Assembly (NCBI RefSeq): GCF_039538145.1
Contig: NZ_BAABBV010000001.1
Coordinates: forward strand, 558,001 to 622,000
Length of the DNA stretch: 64,000 nucleotides
Direction: 5' to 3'
Origin: Gryllotalpicola daejeonensis
Lineage (GTDB): Bacteria; Actinomycetota; Actinomycetes; Actinomycetales; Microbacteriaceae
The notes under the pieces: model-generated
What the model saw: the letters and a program-made list of their open reading frames with translations, nothing else
Told to the model about the DNA's origin: nothing
Database searches by the model: none
Part shown: piece after piece, positions 31,054 through 38,457 of the stretch
Layout: each line of letters begins with the position of its first letter
Numbering within the stretch: the first letter of the stretch is position 1
Made by a program: the position numbers and the translations under genes

Positions 31054-31906
31054 CCAGCACGACGCCGTCGAGGTGAACCGACTCAATTGGGACGAGCGCG
31101 TCGCCGGCCACCTCGTCGCGTACGACACCGACGGCTTCGTGGCGGATGCCTCGCGCATCTCGCCCGTCGTGCGCGACGACCTCGCGCTGATGGCCCCGCA
31201 TCTGCCGAACGGCTCGGTCGAGGGCCTTTCGCTGGCGCACCTGCAGTGCCACATCGGCACCGACACCCTCAGCTTCGCGCGCCTCGGCGCCCGCGTCGTC
31301 GGCCTCGACTTCTCGCGCGAGGCTGTCGCGGCTGCCCGGATGCTTGCGCAGCGCGCCGGGCTCGAGGCACGGTTCGTGCAGGCCACCGTCGATCAGGCAT
31401 CCGCCGCCGTCGCTGCGGAACTGGGAGATGGCGCGACGTTCGACGTCGTCTACACCAGCATCGGCGCGCTCACCTGGCTGCCCGACCTGCGCGCGTGGGC
31501 GCGTGAGATCCGGGCACTGCTGAAGCCGGGTGGACTGTTCTATGTGCGCGACACGCACCCCATGTTCTCGACGATCGACGACGAGCGTTCCGATGACGCG
31601 CTCGTCGTGCGCTACCCGTATTTCGCGGGCGAGCAGCCGTTGCGGTTCGACAACGAGTCGAGCTACACCGGCACGGCGAAGCTCGCCAACACGACCAACT
31701 ACGAGTGGCCGCATCCGCTGTCGGAGATCATCGGGGTGCTTCTTGAGGCAGGGCTCACGATCGAGGCGTTCGGCGAGCAGGACACGCTGCCGTGGAAGGC
31801 GCTGAGCTTCATGGTGGCCGAGGGCGACAGCTGGGTGCTGCCGGAGGGCCGCGACCGCACGCCGATGACGTTCTCGCTCGCCGCCCGGAAGCCGGCTGGC
31901 GGATAA
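31046..31906 (+). CDS. Class I SAM-dependent methyltransferase
   Basis: This 286-residue enzyme has the SAM-binding motif LAHLQCHIGTDTLSFARLGARVVGLDFSREAV around residues 65-95. The family Gly-rich loop is replaced by QCHIGTD, as in a known actinobacterial subgroup. VDQASAAVAAELGDGATFDVVYTSIGALTWLPDL continues the Rossmann fold. KPGGLFYVRDTHPMFS near 165 is the later motif. The substrate is unknown. It overlaps the TRIC-type gene by 8 bp. A 7-bp perfect dyad lies 26 bp after its stop. Confidence 0.82.
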   Translation: MTDQHDAVEVNRLNWDERVAGHLVAYDTDGFVADASRISPVVRDDLALMAPHLPNGSVEGLSLAHLQCHIGTDTLSFARLGARVVGLDFSREAVAAARMLAQRAGLEARFVQATVDQASAAVAAELGDGATFDVVYTSIGALTWLPDLRAWAREIRALLKPGGLFYVRDTHPMFSTIDDERSDDALVVRYPYFAGEQPLRFDNESSYTGTAKLANTTNYEWPHPLSEIIGVLLEAGLTIEAFGEQDTLPWKALSFMVAEGDSWVLPEGRDRTPMTFSLAARKPAGG

Positions 31907-31933
31907 GCACTTTCGGGCCCGCGCAGGATCCGT

Positions 31934-31948
31934 TCTGCTCTCAGCAGA
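31934..31948. promoter_or_regulatory. TCTGC-N5-GCAGA dyad upstream of the XRE regulator
   Basis: TCTGC (31934-31938) and GCAGA (31944-31948) lie inside the longer perfect dyad GTTCTGC-N5-GCAGAAC (31932-31950). The centre is about 48 bp before the regulator ATG. A -10-like TAGCAT sits at 31978-31983, 5 bp before the ATG, suggesting a nearly leaderless transcript. The same half-sites and spacing occur before the clpP pair. Confidence 0.55.
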
Positions 31949-31988
31949 ACGGCGAGAACCCGGCCGAACCGGCGGCCTAGCATGAGGC

Positions 31989-32327
31989 ATGCCTGAGCAG
32001 CCTCAACCATTCACGCCTCGGACTCGACCTGCTCGTCAGCCGCTCTGGCGGCACCTGGTCGGCGCCCATCTGCGCAGACTGCGCCACGACCGCGATGAGA
32101 CGCTGACCGAGACCGCTCGGCGCGCCGGTGTCTCGACGCAGTACCTCTCCGAGATCGAGCGCGGCACGAAGGAGCCGTCGAGCGAGGTCATCGCCGCGGT
32201 CGCCGAGGCACTCGACGTCACGCTTCTCGATCTCACCGTGGCGGTGGCCGAGGGGCTGCGCGAGACGCAGGCGTCGGTGCCCGCCCAGGCGCCCCGCGGC
32301 GCGGCGCTGTTCGCGCTCGCGGCGTGA
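31989..32327 (+). CDS. XRE-family regulator with C-terminal LAA (PopR/ClgR-like)
   Basis: This 112-residue regulator has an XRE helix-turn-helix at about residues 25-80: LRRLRHDRDETLTETARRAG, then VSTQYLSEIERGTKEPSSEVIAAVAEAL. YLSEIERG-x-KE-x-SSE is the pattern of the actinobacterial clp-gene regulators ClgR and PopR. The protein ends in ...LFALAA. In Streptomyces lividans, PopR activates the clpP3-clpP4 operon and its terminal Ala residues mark it for Clp degradation. This gene lies convergent to a two-gene clpP operon, its stop 21 bp from the clpP stop. The role as clpP activator and Clp substrate is inference from these features. Confidence 0.8.
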   Translation: MPEQPQPFTPRTRPARQPLWRHLVGAHLRRLRHDRDETLTETARRAGVSTQYLSEIERGTKEPSSEVIAAVAEALDVTLLDLTVAVAEGLRETQASVPAQAPRGAALFALAA

Positions 32328-32348
32328 CCGGCGAAGCATCCCCGACGC

Positions 32349-32936
32349 TCATCGCTGCTCGATGACGTGGTCGACCAGGCCATAGGCCTGCGCGGCCGAG
32401 GCAGTGAAGATGCGCGCGCGGTCGGTGTCCGCACGCAGCGTCTCGACCGTCTGACCCGTGTGCCGCGCGAGGATGCCTTCGAGATCCGAGCGCACCCGCA
32501 CCACCTCGTCGGCCTGCAAAATCAGATCGGGGATCGCTCCGCGCCCCTGCGCTGCCGGCTGATGCAGGACCACGCGGGTGTGCGGCAGCGCCGACCGCTT
32601 CCCGTCAGCACCCGCCGCCAGCAGAACGGCGCCGACCGACACCGCCTGGCCGACGCAGGTCGTCGCGACGTCAGACCGGATGTAGCGCATGGTGTCGTAG
32701 ATCGCGAGCATCGCGCTCGGGTCACCGCCCTCGCAGTTGATGTAGAGCTGGATGTCCCGGTCAGGGCTGTCCGATTCGAGGTGCAGCAGCTGCGCGATCA
32801 GGGCGTTCGCGACGCCCGCGTCGATCGCCGTGCCGAGGTAGACGATGCGCTCAGTGAGCAGGTGCGAGTAGACGTCCATGATGCGCTCGCCGCGCGGGTC
32901 GCGGGCGATGACGTTGGGGATCGTGTAGGTGCTCAT
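32349..32936 (-). CDS. ClpP-family protease subunit (ClpP4-like)
   Basis: This 195-residue Clp peptidase subunit is the second of a paired operon. The catalytic triad appears intact: S100 (GQAVSVGAVLLAAG), H125 (VVLHQP) and D170 (RADTDRARIF). The usual INSPGG loop near residue 68 reads INCEGG, and the residue before the Ser-containing turn is Val, not Ala, which could alter peptide binding. The start overlaps the upstream clpP stop (ATGA at 32933-32936), so the two subunits are made together, as expected for a hetero-tetradecamer. It corresponds best to the secondary ClpP pair of actinobacteria. Confidence 0.88.
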   Translation of the reverse strand: MSTYTIPNVIARDPRGERIMDVYSHLLTERIVYLGTAIDAGVANALIAQLLHLESDSPDRDIQLYINCEGGDPSAMLAIYDTMRYIRSDVATTCVGQAVSVGAVLLAAGADGKRSALPHTRVVLHQPAAQGRGAIPDLILQADEVVRVRSDLEGILARHTGQTVETLRADTDRARIFTASAAQAYGLVDHVIEQR

Positions 32937-33562
32937 CGCGCCGCCCCCGCGTCCACCGTGAAGCCGGCCCGGCTGCGCGCCGCGGGGACGATGTCATCGA
33001 AGCGCTCGACGATCTCGTCGATGAATCCGTAGTCGCGTGCCTGCTCGGCCGTGTACCAGCGATCGTGCAACGAGTCCTCGAAGAGCCGCTCGATCGGCTG
33101 ACTGGTGTCCTCGGCGATGAGGCCGAGCACTGTGTCGCGCATGTGCCGCAGGTCGTCGGCCTGCAGCTCGACCTCGACGGCGCTGCCGCCGATGCCCGCC
33201 GAGCCCTGATGCATCAGCACCCGCGCGTGCGGCAGGGCCCGCCGCTTGCCACGCGTGCCGGCCGACAGCAGGAACTGACCGGCGCTCGCCGCCATCCCGA
33301 GCGCGAGCGTCGACACGTCGCACGGCACGAGCCGCATCACGTCGCGGATCGCGAGCATTGACGGCACCGAGCCGCCCGGCGAGTGGATCCAGAGGGCGAT
33401 GTCTGCGGCCGGGTCCTCGGCGGCGAGGGTCAGCATCGAGGTGGCGAGCAGGGTGCCGTTGTCGTCGTCGAGTGCGCCGTCGAGCACCAGCACGCGCTGC
33501 TCGTAGAGCTCGCGGCGCACGCGCTCGGTGAAGAGCGGAATCTTGGGGCTTTCATCTGTCAT
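32933..33562 (-). CDS. ClpP-family protease subunit (ClpP3-like)
   Basis: This 209-residue Clp peptidase subunit is the first gene of the pair. The triad is S93 (LGMAASAGQFLL), H118 (ARVLMHQGS) and D163 (FEDSLHDRWY), and the substrate loop IHSPGGSVPSMLAIRD near 60 is normal. The order of the two genes and the nearby XRE regulator match the regulated secondary ClpP operon (clpP3-clpP4) rather than the essential clpP1-clpP2 pair, which is usually next to clpX. The start is ATG 33562. A TCTGC-N5-GCAGA dyad lies 56 bp upstream. Confidence 0.9.
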   Translation of the reverse strand: MTDESPKIPLFTERVRRELYEQRVLVLDGALDDDNGTLLATSMLTLAAEDPAADIALWIHSPGGSVPSMLAIRDVMRLVPCDVSTLALGMAASAGQFLLSAGTRGKRRALPHARVLMHQGSAGIGGSAVEVELQADDLRHMRDTVLGLIAEDTSQPIERLFEDSLHDRWYTAEQARDYGFIDEIVERFDDIVPAARSRAGFTVDAGAAR

Positions 33563-33581
33563 GACCCCACGATCGCCACAA

Positions 33582-33622
33582 GCAGATCGGCCCGGGGCGT
33601 TTTCTGCCCAGAGCCGATCTGC
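33582..33622 (-). terminator. Inverted repeat between leuA and the clpP pair
   Basis: GCAGATCGGC (33582-33591) pairs with GCCGATCTGC (33613-33622). It lies in the 73-bp gap between the leuA stop and the clpP start, and could end the leuA transcript on the minus strand. No T-run follows, so it could instead be part of the clpP control region, whose operator-like dyad it overlaps. Confidence 0.4.
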
Positions 33623-33632
33623 CGACGGCAGA
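33618..33632. promoter_or_regulatory. TCTGC-N5-GCAGA dyad upstream of the clpP pair
   Basis: TCTGC (33618-33622) and GCAGA (33628-33632) are separated by 5 bp. The half-sites and spacing are identical to the dyad before the XRE regulator gene. It is 56 bp before the first clpP start codon. A common binding site for the regulator is the simplest reading. Confidence 0.55.
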
Positions 33633-33635
33633 GAG

Positions 33636-35408
33636 CTACGCTCCGACGAGCTGCGACTGCGTCGACGCGGCCGACTGCTGCGCCCGTATCGCGCGGTTCA
33701 CGGCAGAGACGATCGCCTTGAGCGAGGCGATCGACGTGTTGCCGTCGATGCCGACGCCCCACAGGCGCGTGCCGTTCACGTCGAGGTCGACATAGGAAGC
33801 GGCATTCGCGGACCCGCTCGCGCTCATCGTGTGCTCGACGTAGTCGTAGAGAGAGACGCGGATGCCGCGCTGCTCCAGGACCTTGATGAACGCGTCGATC
33901 GGGCCGTTGCCCTCGCCGCTCGCGATCTCGACCTCGTCGCCGTCGCGCAGGCGGGCGGTGAAGTAGCACTCCCCCGTCGCTTCGCTGTCGATCTTCGTGC
34001 CGAGCAGCTCGAAGCGGCCCCACTTCGCCTCGGCGTCGGCGGCCGGCAGGTACTCGTCCTGGAAGACGGCCCACAGCTCCTCGCTGGAGACCTCGCCGCC
34101 CTCGGCGTCCGTCTTGGCCTGAACGACGGCGCTGAACTCGATCTGCAGCTTGCGCGGCAGCTCGAGCGCGTGGTCGGTCTTCAGCAGATAGGCGACGCCG
34201 CCCTTCCCCGACTGCGAGTTGACCCGGATCACCGCCTCGTAGCTGCGGCCGAGGTCGCGCGGATCGACGGGCAGATAGGGCACGGCCCACTCGATCTCGT
34301 CCACCGAGACACCGGCGGCCGCGGCATCCGCCGCCATGCGCTCGAAGCCCTTCTTGATCGCATCCTGGTGCGATCCGGAGAACGCGGTGAAGACGAGATC
34401 GCCGCCCCACGGAACGCGCTCGCCGACGGGCAGCTGGTTGCAGAACTCGACGGTCCGCTTGATCTCGTCGATATCGCTGAAGTCGATCTGCGGGTCGATG
34501 CCCTGCGTGAACAGGTTGACGCCCAGCGTGACCAGGTCGACGTTGCCCGTGCGCTCGCCGTTGCCGAACAGGCACCCCTCGATGCGGTCGGCGCCGGCCA
34601 GGTAGCCCAGCTCTGCCGCGGCGACCGCGGTGCCGCGGTCGTTGTGCGGGTGCAGCGAGAGGATGACGTTCTCGCGGTGGTTCAGGTGTCGCGACATCCA
34701 CTCGATCGAGTCGGCGTAGACGTTCGGCGTCGCCATCTCGACCGTGGCGGGCAGATTGATGATCACCTTGCGCTCGGGCGTCGGTTCGAACACCTCGAGC
34801 ACCTCGTTGCAGATGCGCGCCGCGACCTCGAGCTCGGTGCCCGTGTACGACTCGGGCGAGTACTCGTAGAAGACCTGCGTCTCGGGGATCGTCTTCTCGA
34901 ACTCGCGACACAGTCGTGCGCCGGCGAGAGCGATGTCGATGACGCCCTGCACGTCGGTGCGGAACACGACGTCGCGCTGCAGGATGCTCGTCGAGTTGTA
35001 CAGGTGCACGATCGCCTGCTTCGCCCCGGCGATCGCCTCATAGGTGCGCTTGATCAGGTGCTCGCGGCTCTGGGTCAGCACCTGGATGGTGACGTCCTCG
35101 GGGATCGCGCCCTCGTCGATCAGGCTGCGCACGAAATCGAAGTCGGTCTGCGACGCGCTTGGGAAGCCGACCTCGATCTCCTTGTAGCCGAGCTTCACGA
35201 GCAGGTCGAACATGATCCGCTTGCGCTCGGGGCTCATCGGGTCGATCAGGGCCTGGTTGCCGTCGCGCAGGTCGACGGCGCACCAGCGCGGCGCTTCGGT
35301 GATGCGCTTGCCGGGCCAGGTGCGGTCGGGCAGATCGACCTTGATCTGCTCGTGGAACGGGCGATAGCGGTGGATCGGCATCGCGCTCGGCTGCTGGGTG
35401 TTCTTCAT
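33636..35408 (-). CDS. leuA: 2-isopropylmalate synthase
   Basis: This 590-residue enzyme condenses acetyl-CoA with 2-ketoisovalerate, the first committed step of leucine synthesis. The catalytic TIM barrel has WCAVDLRDGNQALIDPM near residue 43 (metal Asp in RDGNQ), the metal-binding LHPHNDRG near 250 and GCLFGNGERTGNVDL near 280. The C-terminal domain (from about 450) is the leucine-sensing regulatory fold, with GNGPIDAFIKVL near 505. It is the long actinobacterial form. Start is ATG 35408. An 85-nt leader and a Leu-rich leader peptide precede it, implying attenuation as well as feedback control. Confidence 0.96.
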   Translation of the reverse strand: MKNTQQPSAMPIHRYRPFHEQIKVDLPDRTWPGKRITEAPRWCAVDLRDGNQALIDPMSPERKRIMFDLLVKLGYKEIEVGFPSASQTDFDFVRSLIDEGAIPEDVTIQVLTQSREHLIKRTYEAIAGAKQAIVHLYNSTSILQRDVVFRTDVQGVIDIALAGARLCREFEKTIPETQVFYEYSPESYTGTELEVAARICNEVLEVFEPTPERKVIINLPATVEMATPNVYADSIEWMSRHLNHRENVILSLHPHNDRGTAVAAAELGYLAGADRIEGCLFGNGERTGNVDLVTLGVNLFTQGIDPQIDFSDIDEIKRTVEFCNQLPVGERVPWGGDLVFTAFSGSHQDAIKKGFERMAADAAAAGVSVDEIEWAVPYLPVDPRDLGRSYEAVIRVNSQSGKGGVAYLLKTDHALELPRKLQIEFSAVVQAKTDAEGGEVSSEELWAVFQDEYLPAADAEAKWGRFELLGTKIDSEATGECYFTARLRDGDEVEIASGEGNGPIDAFIKVLEQRGIRVSLYDYVEHTMSASGSANAASYVDLDVNGTRLWGVGIDGNTSIASLKAIVSAVNRAIRAQQSAASTQSQLVGA

Positions 35409-35432
35409 CGCTCTAACTCTTTCGCTGTCTTT

Positions 35433-35493
35433 CTCAGGATGACTGCCTGAGCCGGAAAGAAGCCGACAGGAAACTCCGCGACGAGTCTGGCCT
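35433..35493 (-). promoter_or_regulatory. leuA leader region with attenuator-like pairings
   Basis: Between the leader-peptide stop and leuA the minus strand can form CTCAGG-N7-CCTGAG (35451-35446 with 35438-35433). The upstream CCTG (35469-35466) can instead pair with the CAGG segment at 35449-35446, so the two structures exclude each other. No T-run follows. Control may therefore act on translation or through Rho. Alternative pairing is typical of amino-acid attenuators; the exact mechanism here is inferred. Confidence 0.45.
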
Positions 35494-35541
35494 CTAGATG
35501 GAGGACTCGGCGCGGCAGCTAAGGAGGAGCTGGCCGAACAT
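35494..35541 (-). CDS. leuA leader peptide (15 residues, Leu-Leu-Leu)
   Basis: A minus-strand frame from ATG 35541 to TAG 35494 encodes MFGQLLLSCRAESSI. Three consecutive Leu codons (CTC CTC CTT) in a short peptide just before leuA are the mark of a transcription or translation attenuator that senses charged tRNA-Leu. A -10-like TAGCCT (35549-35554) lies 7 bp before the ATG, so the peptide is probably translated from a leaderless message. That promoter lies just before the stop of the upstream ABC permease gene, which ends at 35565. Confidence 0.7.
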   Translation of the reverse strand: MFGQLLLSCRAESSI

Positions 35542-35564
35542 TGCGGCAAGGCTAGCACGCCGAC

Positions 35565-36941
35565 TCAGTCGACAGCGAGCGCGGCGACGGGCGATACCCG
35601 GGTCGCACGGCGAGAAGGGGCGACGGATGCCGCAAGCGTCAGCACCGCGGCGGCGACGACCTGCCCCGCCAGCATCCCCCACGGAACCCCGGGCCACAGG
35701 AATCCCGGCGACCCCTTGATCCAGCCGAGCACCGCCTGCGTGCCCGCCCAGCCGTAGAGGAAGCCGAGCGCGACGCCGAGGGCGAGCGCCGTGAGTGTGA
35801 GCGCGGCGGCCTCGGCGAGGATCATGCCGCGCACCTGCGCCGCCGTGGTTCCGAGTGCGCGCAGCAGGCCGAGCTCGCGGGTGCGCTGCAGCACGTTGAG
35901 CGACAGCGAGTTGACGAGCCCGACGGCGGCGATCAGGGCGCTCAATCCGATCAACACGGTGAAGATCGCGGTGATCGACCCGAGCACCTGGCTGGTGCCC
36001 TGGTAGACCTCGGGCTGAGCGCGCTGCGCCACCGCGATGAAGTCACGGAACGACTGCATCGTCACCGCGAACGTCGTCACGAGCGTGACCCCGATGATGA
36101 GGCCGATGGTCATGCGCGAGCTGCGCTCGGGGTGGCGCAGGGTGTTTTCGACGGCGAGCCGGCCCGGCTGCGTGCGGGCGAACAGGCCCCCGACCAGGCG
36201 CAGCACCGGCGGCACGAACCGGCCGGCCTCCATCGTCAGGCCGGTGAACGACAGCAGTCCGCCGGCGACCGCGGCGAGCAGGCCGAGCGGTATGCTCTGC
36301 CCGATGGCGATGCCGGCCGCCAGGGCGCCCGCACCCAGCGCCACCAGCGCGACGGCGACGACGAGCCGGCCGGTGCCGCCCCCTGCGGGCTCTGAGTCGA
36401 GCTCGACCGCGTTCCCGAGTGCCTCCGTCGGGCGCACGGCGAGCACGCGTCGCGAGCCGGCCCAGCTGGCGATCCAGGTCGTGAGCACGACGCCGCCGAG
36501 GGGAATGAGCACGACGGCGTTCAGATACGAATAGCCGGGGGCCGGGAAGAGCCCGGCGACAACGGCCGCCCAGGCGACCAGTGCGGCGAAGCCGGTGCCG
36601 ACGAGGCATCCGATCACCGCGCCCAACGCGCCCACCAGCAGACCCTCGCGTGCGATGCGGGCGCGCTCTTCGCCCGCTCCGCGCCCGATCAGGCGCACCA
36701 GCGCGATCGTGCGGCGTCGCCCCGCGACGACCGTCGCGACCGTGTTGGTCGTGACGATGCCGCTGACGTAGACGGCGATGACGATGAAGACATAGGCGGT
36801 GATGTTCAGCATCAGCAGCGTCGTCTCGTGGTCGCCGAGCACGGGGTTGTTCAAGATGACGGCGGCGAGAACGCCGGTGATCTGCAGCAGCGCCGTTCCG
36901 AAGGCGGCAGCAAGGCCGGCGACGAGCAGGGTGGCCCTCAT
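35565..36941 (-). CDS. FtsX/MacB-type ABC exporter permease
   Basis: This 458-residue membrane protein has an N-terminal span, a block of spans around residues 40-170, and the FtsX-type end: IFTVLIGLSALIAAVGLVNSLSLNVLQRTRELGLLRALGTTAAQVRGMIL near 325-375 followed by two more spans. It works with the ATPase encoded just upstream (4-bp overlap). Members export peptides or lipids, or act as antibiotic-sensing detoxifiers when paired with a two-component system, as here. It seems shorter than full-length permeases of the family, which have about 800 residues. The substrate is unknown. Confidence 0.85.
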   Translation of the reverse strand: MRATLLVAGLAAAFGTALLQITGVLAAVILNNPVLGDHETTLLMLNITAYVFIVIAVYVSGIVTTNTVATVVAGRRRTIALVRLIGRGAGEERARIAREGLLVGALGAVIGCLVGTGFAALVAWAAVVAGLFPAPGYSYLNAVVLIPLGGVVLTTWIASWAGSRRVLAVRPTEALGNAVELDSEPAGGGTGRLVVAVALVALGAGALAAGIAIGQSIPLGLLAAVAGGLLSFTGLTMEAGRFVPPVLRLVGGLFARTQPGRLAVENTLRHPERSSRMTIGLIIGVTLVTTFAVTMQSFRDFIAVAQRAQPEVYQGTSQVLGSITAIFTVLIGLSALIAAVGLVNSLSLNVLQRTRELGLLRALGTTAAQVRGMILAEAAALTLTALALGVALGFLYGWAGTQAVLGWIKGSPGFLWPGVPWGMLAGQVVAAAVLTLAASVAPSRRATRVSPVAALAVD

Positions 36942-37702
36942 GCCGCCGCCTCCGTCTCCATCGCGAGCATGATCGCCGAGAGCTGCTCCGGCGTGCGCCG
37001 CGGCTCATCGCGGACGACCTTGCCGTCGGCGAGGAACACGACGCGGTCGGCGAAGCTCGCGGCCACGGGGTCGTGCGTCACCATCGCGATCGACTGGCCG
37101 TGCGTCGCGGCCGCGTCGGCAAGCAGGCGCAGCACCTCACGCCCCGTGCGCGAGTCGAGATTGCCCGTCGGCTCGTCGGCGAAGACGACCTCGGGGCGCG
37201 TCGCGAGCGCGCGGGCGATGGCGACGCGCTGCTGCTGGCCGCCGGACAGCTCATGCGGGCGGTGGGTGAGCCGGTCGCGCAGGCCGAGCGAGTCGAACAG
37301 GGTGTCGATCCACTGACGCTCGGACTCGGTCGGCTTCCGGCCGTCGAGCTCGAACGGCAGCAGCACGTTGCCGCGCACGTCGAGGGTGGGCAGCAGGTTG
37401 AAGGACTGGAAGACGAACCCGACGCGGCGCCGGCGCAGCAGCGTGAGATCGGCGTCATCGAAATTCGTGATGTCGTATTCGCCGAGCCAGACGCGGCCGT
37501 CGGTCGCCGCGTCCAGACCGGCCATGATGTGCATCAGCGTCGACTTGCCGCTGCCCGACGGACCCATGATCGCGGTGAAGTCGCCCCGGTTCAGGGCGAG
37601 GTCCACGCCCGCGAGGGCGGTGACCTGTGAGGCGCCCGCGCCGTAGCTGCGGGTGAGCCCGCTGACGCGGGCGACGTGGGGGCTGGCGAGATTCGTAGGC
37701 AT
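36938..37702 (-). CDS. ABC exporter ATPase (LolD/MacB type)
   Basis: This 254-residue ATPase has Walker A MGPSGSGKST near residues 46-55 and a Q-loop at VFQSFNLLPTL near 97. The signature LSGGQQQRVAIARAL is near 150 and Walker B EVVFADEPTGNLDS near 170, with the switch His in VTHDP. The sequence FNLLPTLDVRGN is typical of the LolD/MacB/BceA group that partners with FtsX-type permeases. It overlaps the permease gene (ATGA). It lies 80 bp after a response regulator on the same strand, a usual layout for regulated exporters. Confidence 0.93.
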   Translation of the reverse strand: MPTNLASPHVARVSGLTRSYGAGASQVTALAGVDLALNRGDFTAIMGPSGSGKSTLMHIMAGLDAATDGRVWLGEYDITNFDDADLTLLRRRRVGFVFQSFNLLPTLDVRGNVLLPFELDGRKPTESERQWIDTLFDSLGLRDRLTHRPHELSGGQQQRVAIARALATRPEVVFADEPTGNLDSRTGREVLRLLADAAATHGQSIAMVTHDPVAASFADRVVFLADGKVVRDEPRRTPEQLSAIMLAMETEAAA

Positions 37703-37782
37703 GATTTGACGCTAGGGATGCCTGTACCGCAGGCGCGTCGCCCGTGAGAGCGGTTCCCCGTCATCCGGGAGGATGAGGAGGC

Positions 37783-38457
37783 TCAGGCCTGGTCCGGCAG
37801 CTCGTGCTCGTAGGCGAAGACGACGAGCTGAACCCGATCGCGCAGCCCGAGCTTGCCGAGCACGCGGCTCACGTGCGTTTTCACGGTCGCCTCGCTCACG
37901 TATTCGGCGGCGGCGATCTCGGCGTTCGAGAGCCCGCGCGCCGCGAGGCGGAAGATCTCGCGCTCGCGGCCGGTGAGCTCTGCCCACGCTGCGGGCGCGG
38001 GGCGGCGCTCCTGCCCCGCGGCCACGTGTGCGAACAGCTCACGCGTCGCCGTCGCCGCGATCACCGCGTTGCCCTGGTGCACGGTGCGGATCGCCGCCAG
38101 CAGGAACTCCGCATCGGCGTCTTTGAGGACGAAGCCGCTCGCGCCGGCGCGAATGGCGCGCGCGGCGTTCTCGTCGAGGTCGAACGTGGTGAGCACCACG
38201 ATCCGGGGCGGCGGGTAGCCGCCGTCTGCGGCGTCGGCGAGGATGTCGCGCGTCGCGTGGATGCCGTCGAGGCGTGGCATCCGCACGTCCATCAGCACCA
38301 CGTCGGGGCGCGACTGCGCCACCAGCTGGCGCGCGGCGATGCCGTCGCCGGCCTCGCCCGCGAAGCTCAAGTCGGGCTGGGATTCGATGAGCATGCGGAT
38401 GCCGGCACGGAAGAGCGCCTGATCGTCGACGAGTGCGACGCGGATCGGGGCGCTCAT
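37783..38457 (-). CDS. NarL/LuxR-family response regulator
   Basis: This 224-residue regulator has a receiver domain at residues 1-125 with the acidic pair VALVDDQALF, the phospho-acceptor in VVLMDVRMPRLDG (about residue 56) and the Lys of FVLKDAD near 109. The C-terminal LuxR helix-turn-helix is ELTGREREIFRLAARGLSNAEIAAAEYVSEATVKTHVSRVLGKLGLRDRVQ. It is overlapped by the sensor kinase gene (ATGA), and the exporter genes follow 80 bp downstream, which it probably controls. A complete, normal regulator. Confidence 0.93.
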   Translation of the reverse strand: MSAPIRVALVDDQALFRAGIRMLIESQPDLSFAGEAGDGIAARQLVAQSRPDVVLMDVRMPRLDGIHATRDILADAADGGYPPPRIVVLTTFDLDENAARAIRAGASGFVLKDADAEFLLAAIRTVHQGNAVIAATATRELFAHVAAGQERRPAPAAWAELTGREREIFRLAARGLSNAEIAAAEYVSEATVKTHVSRVLGKLGLRDRVQLVVFAYEHELPDQA

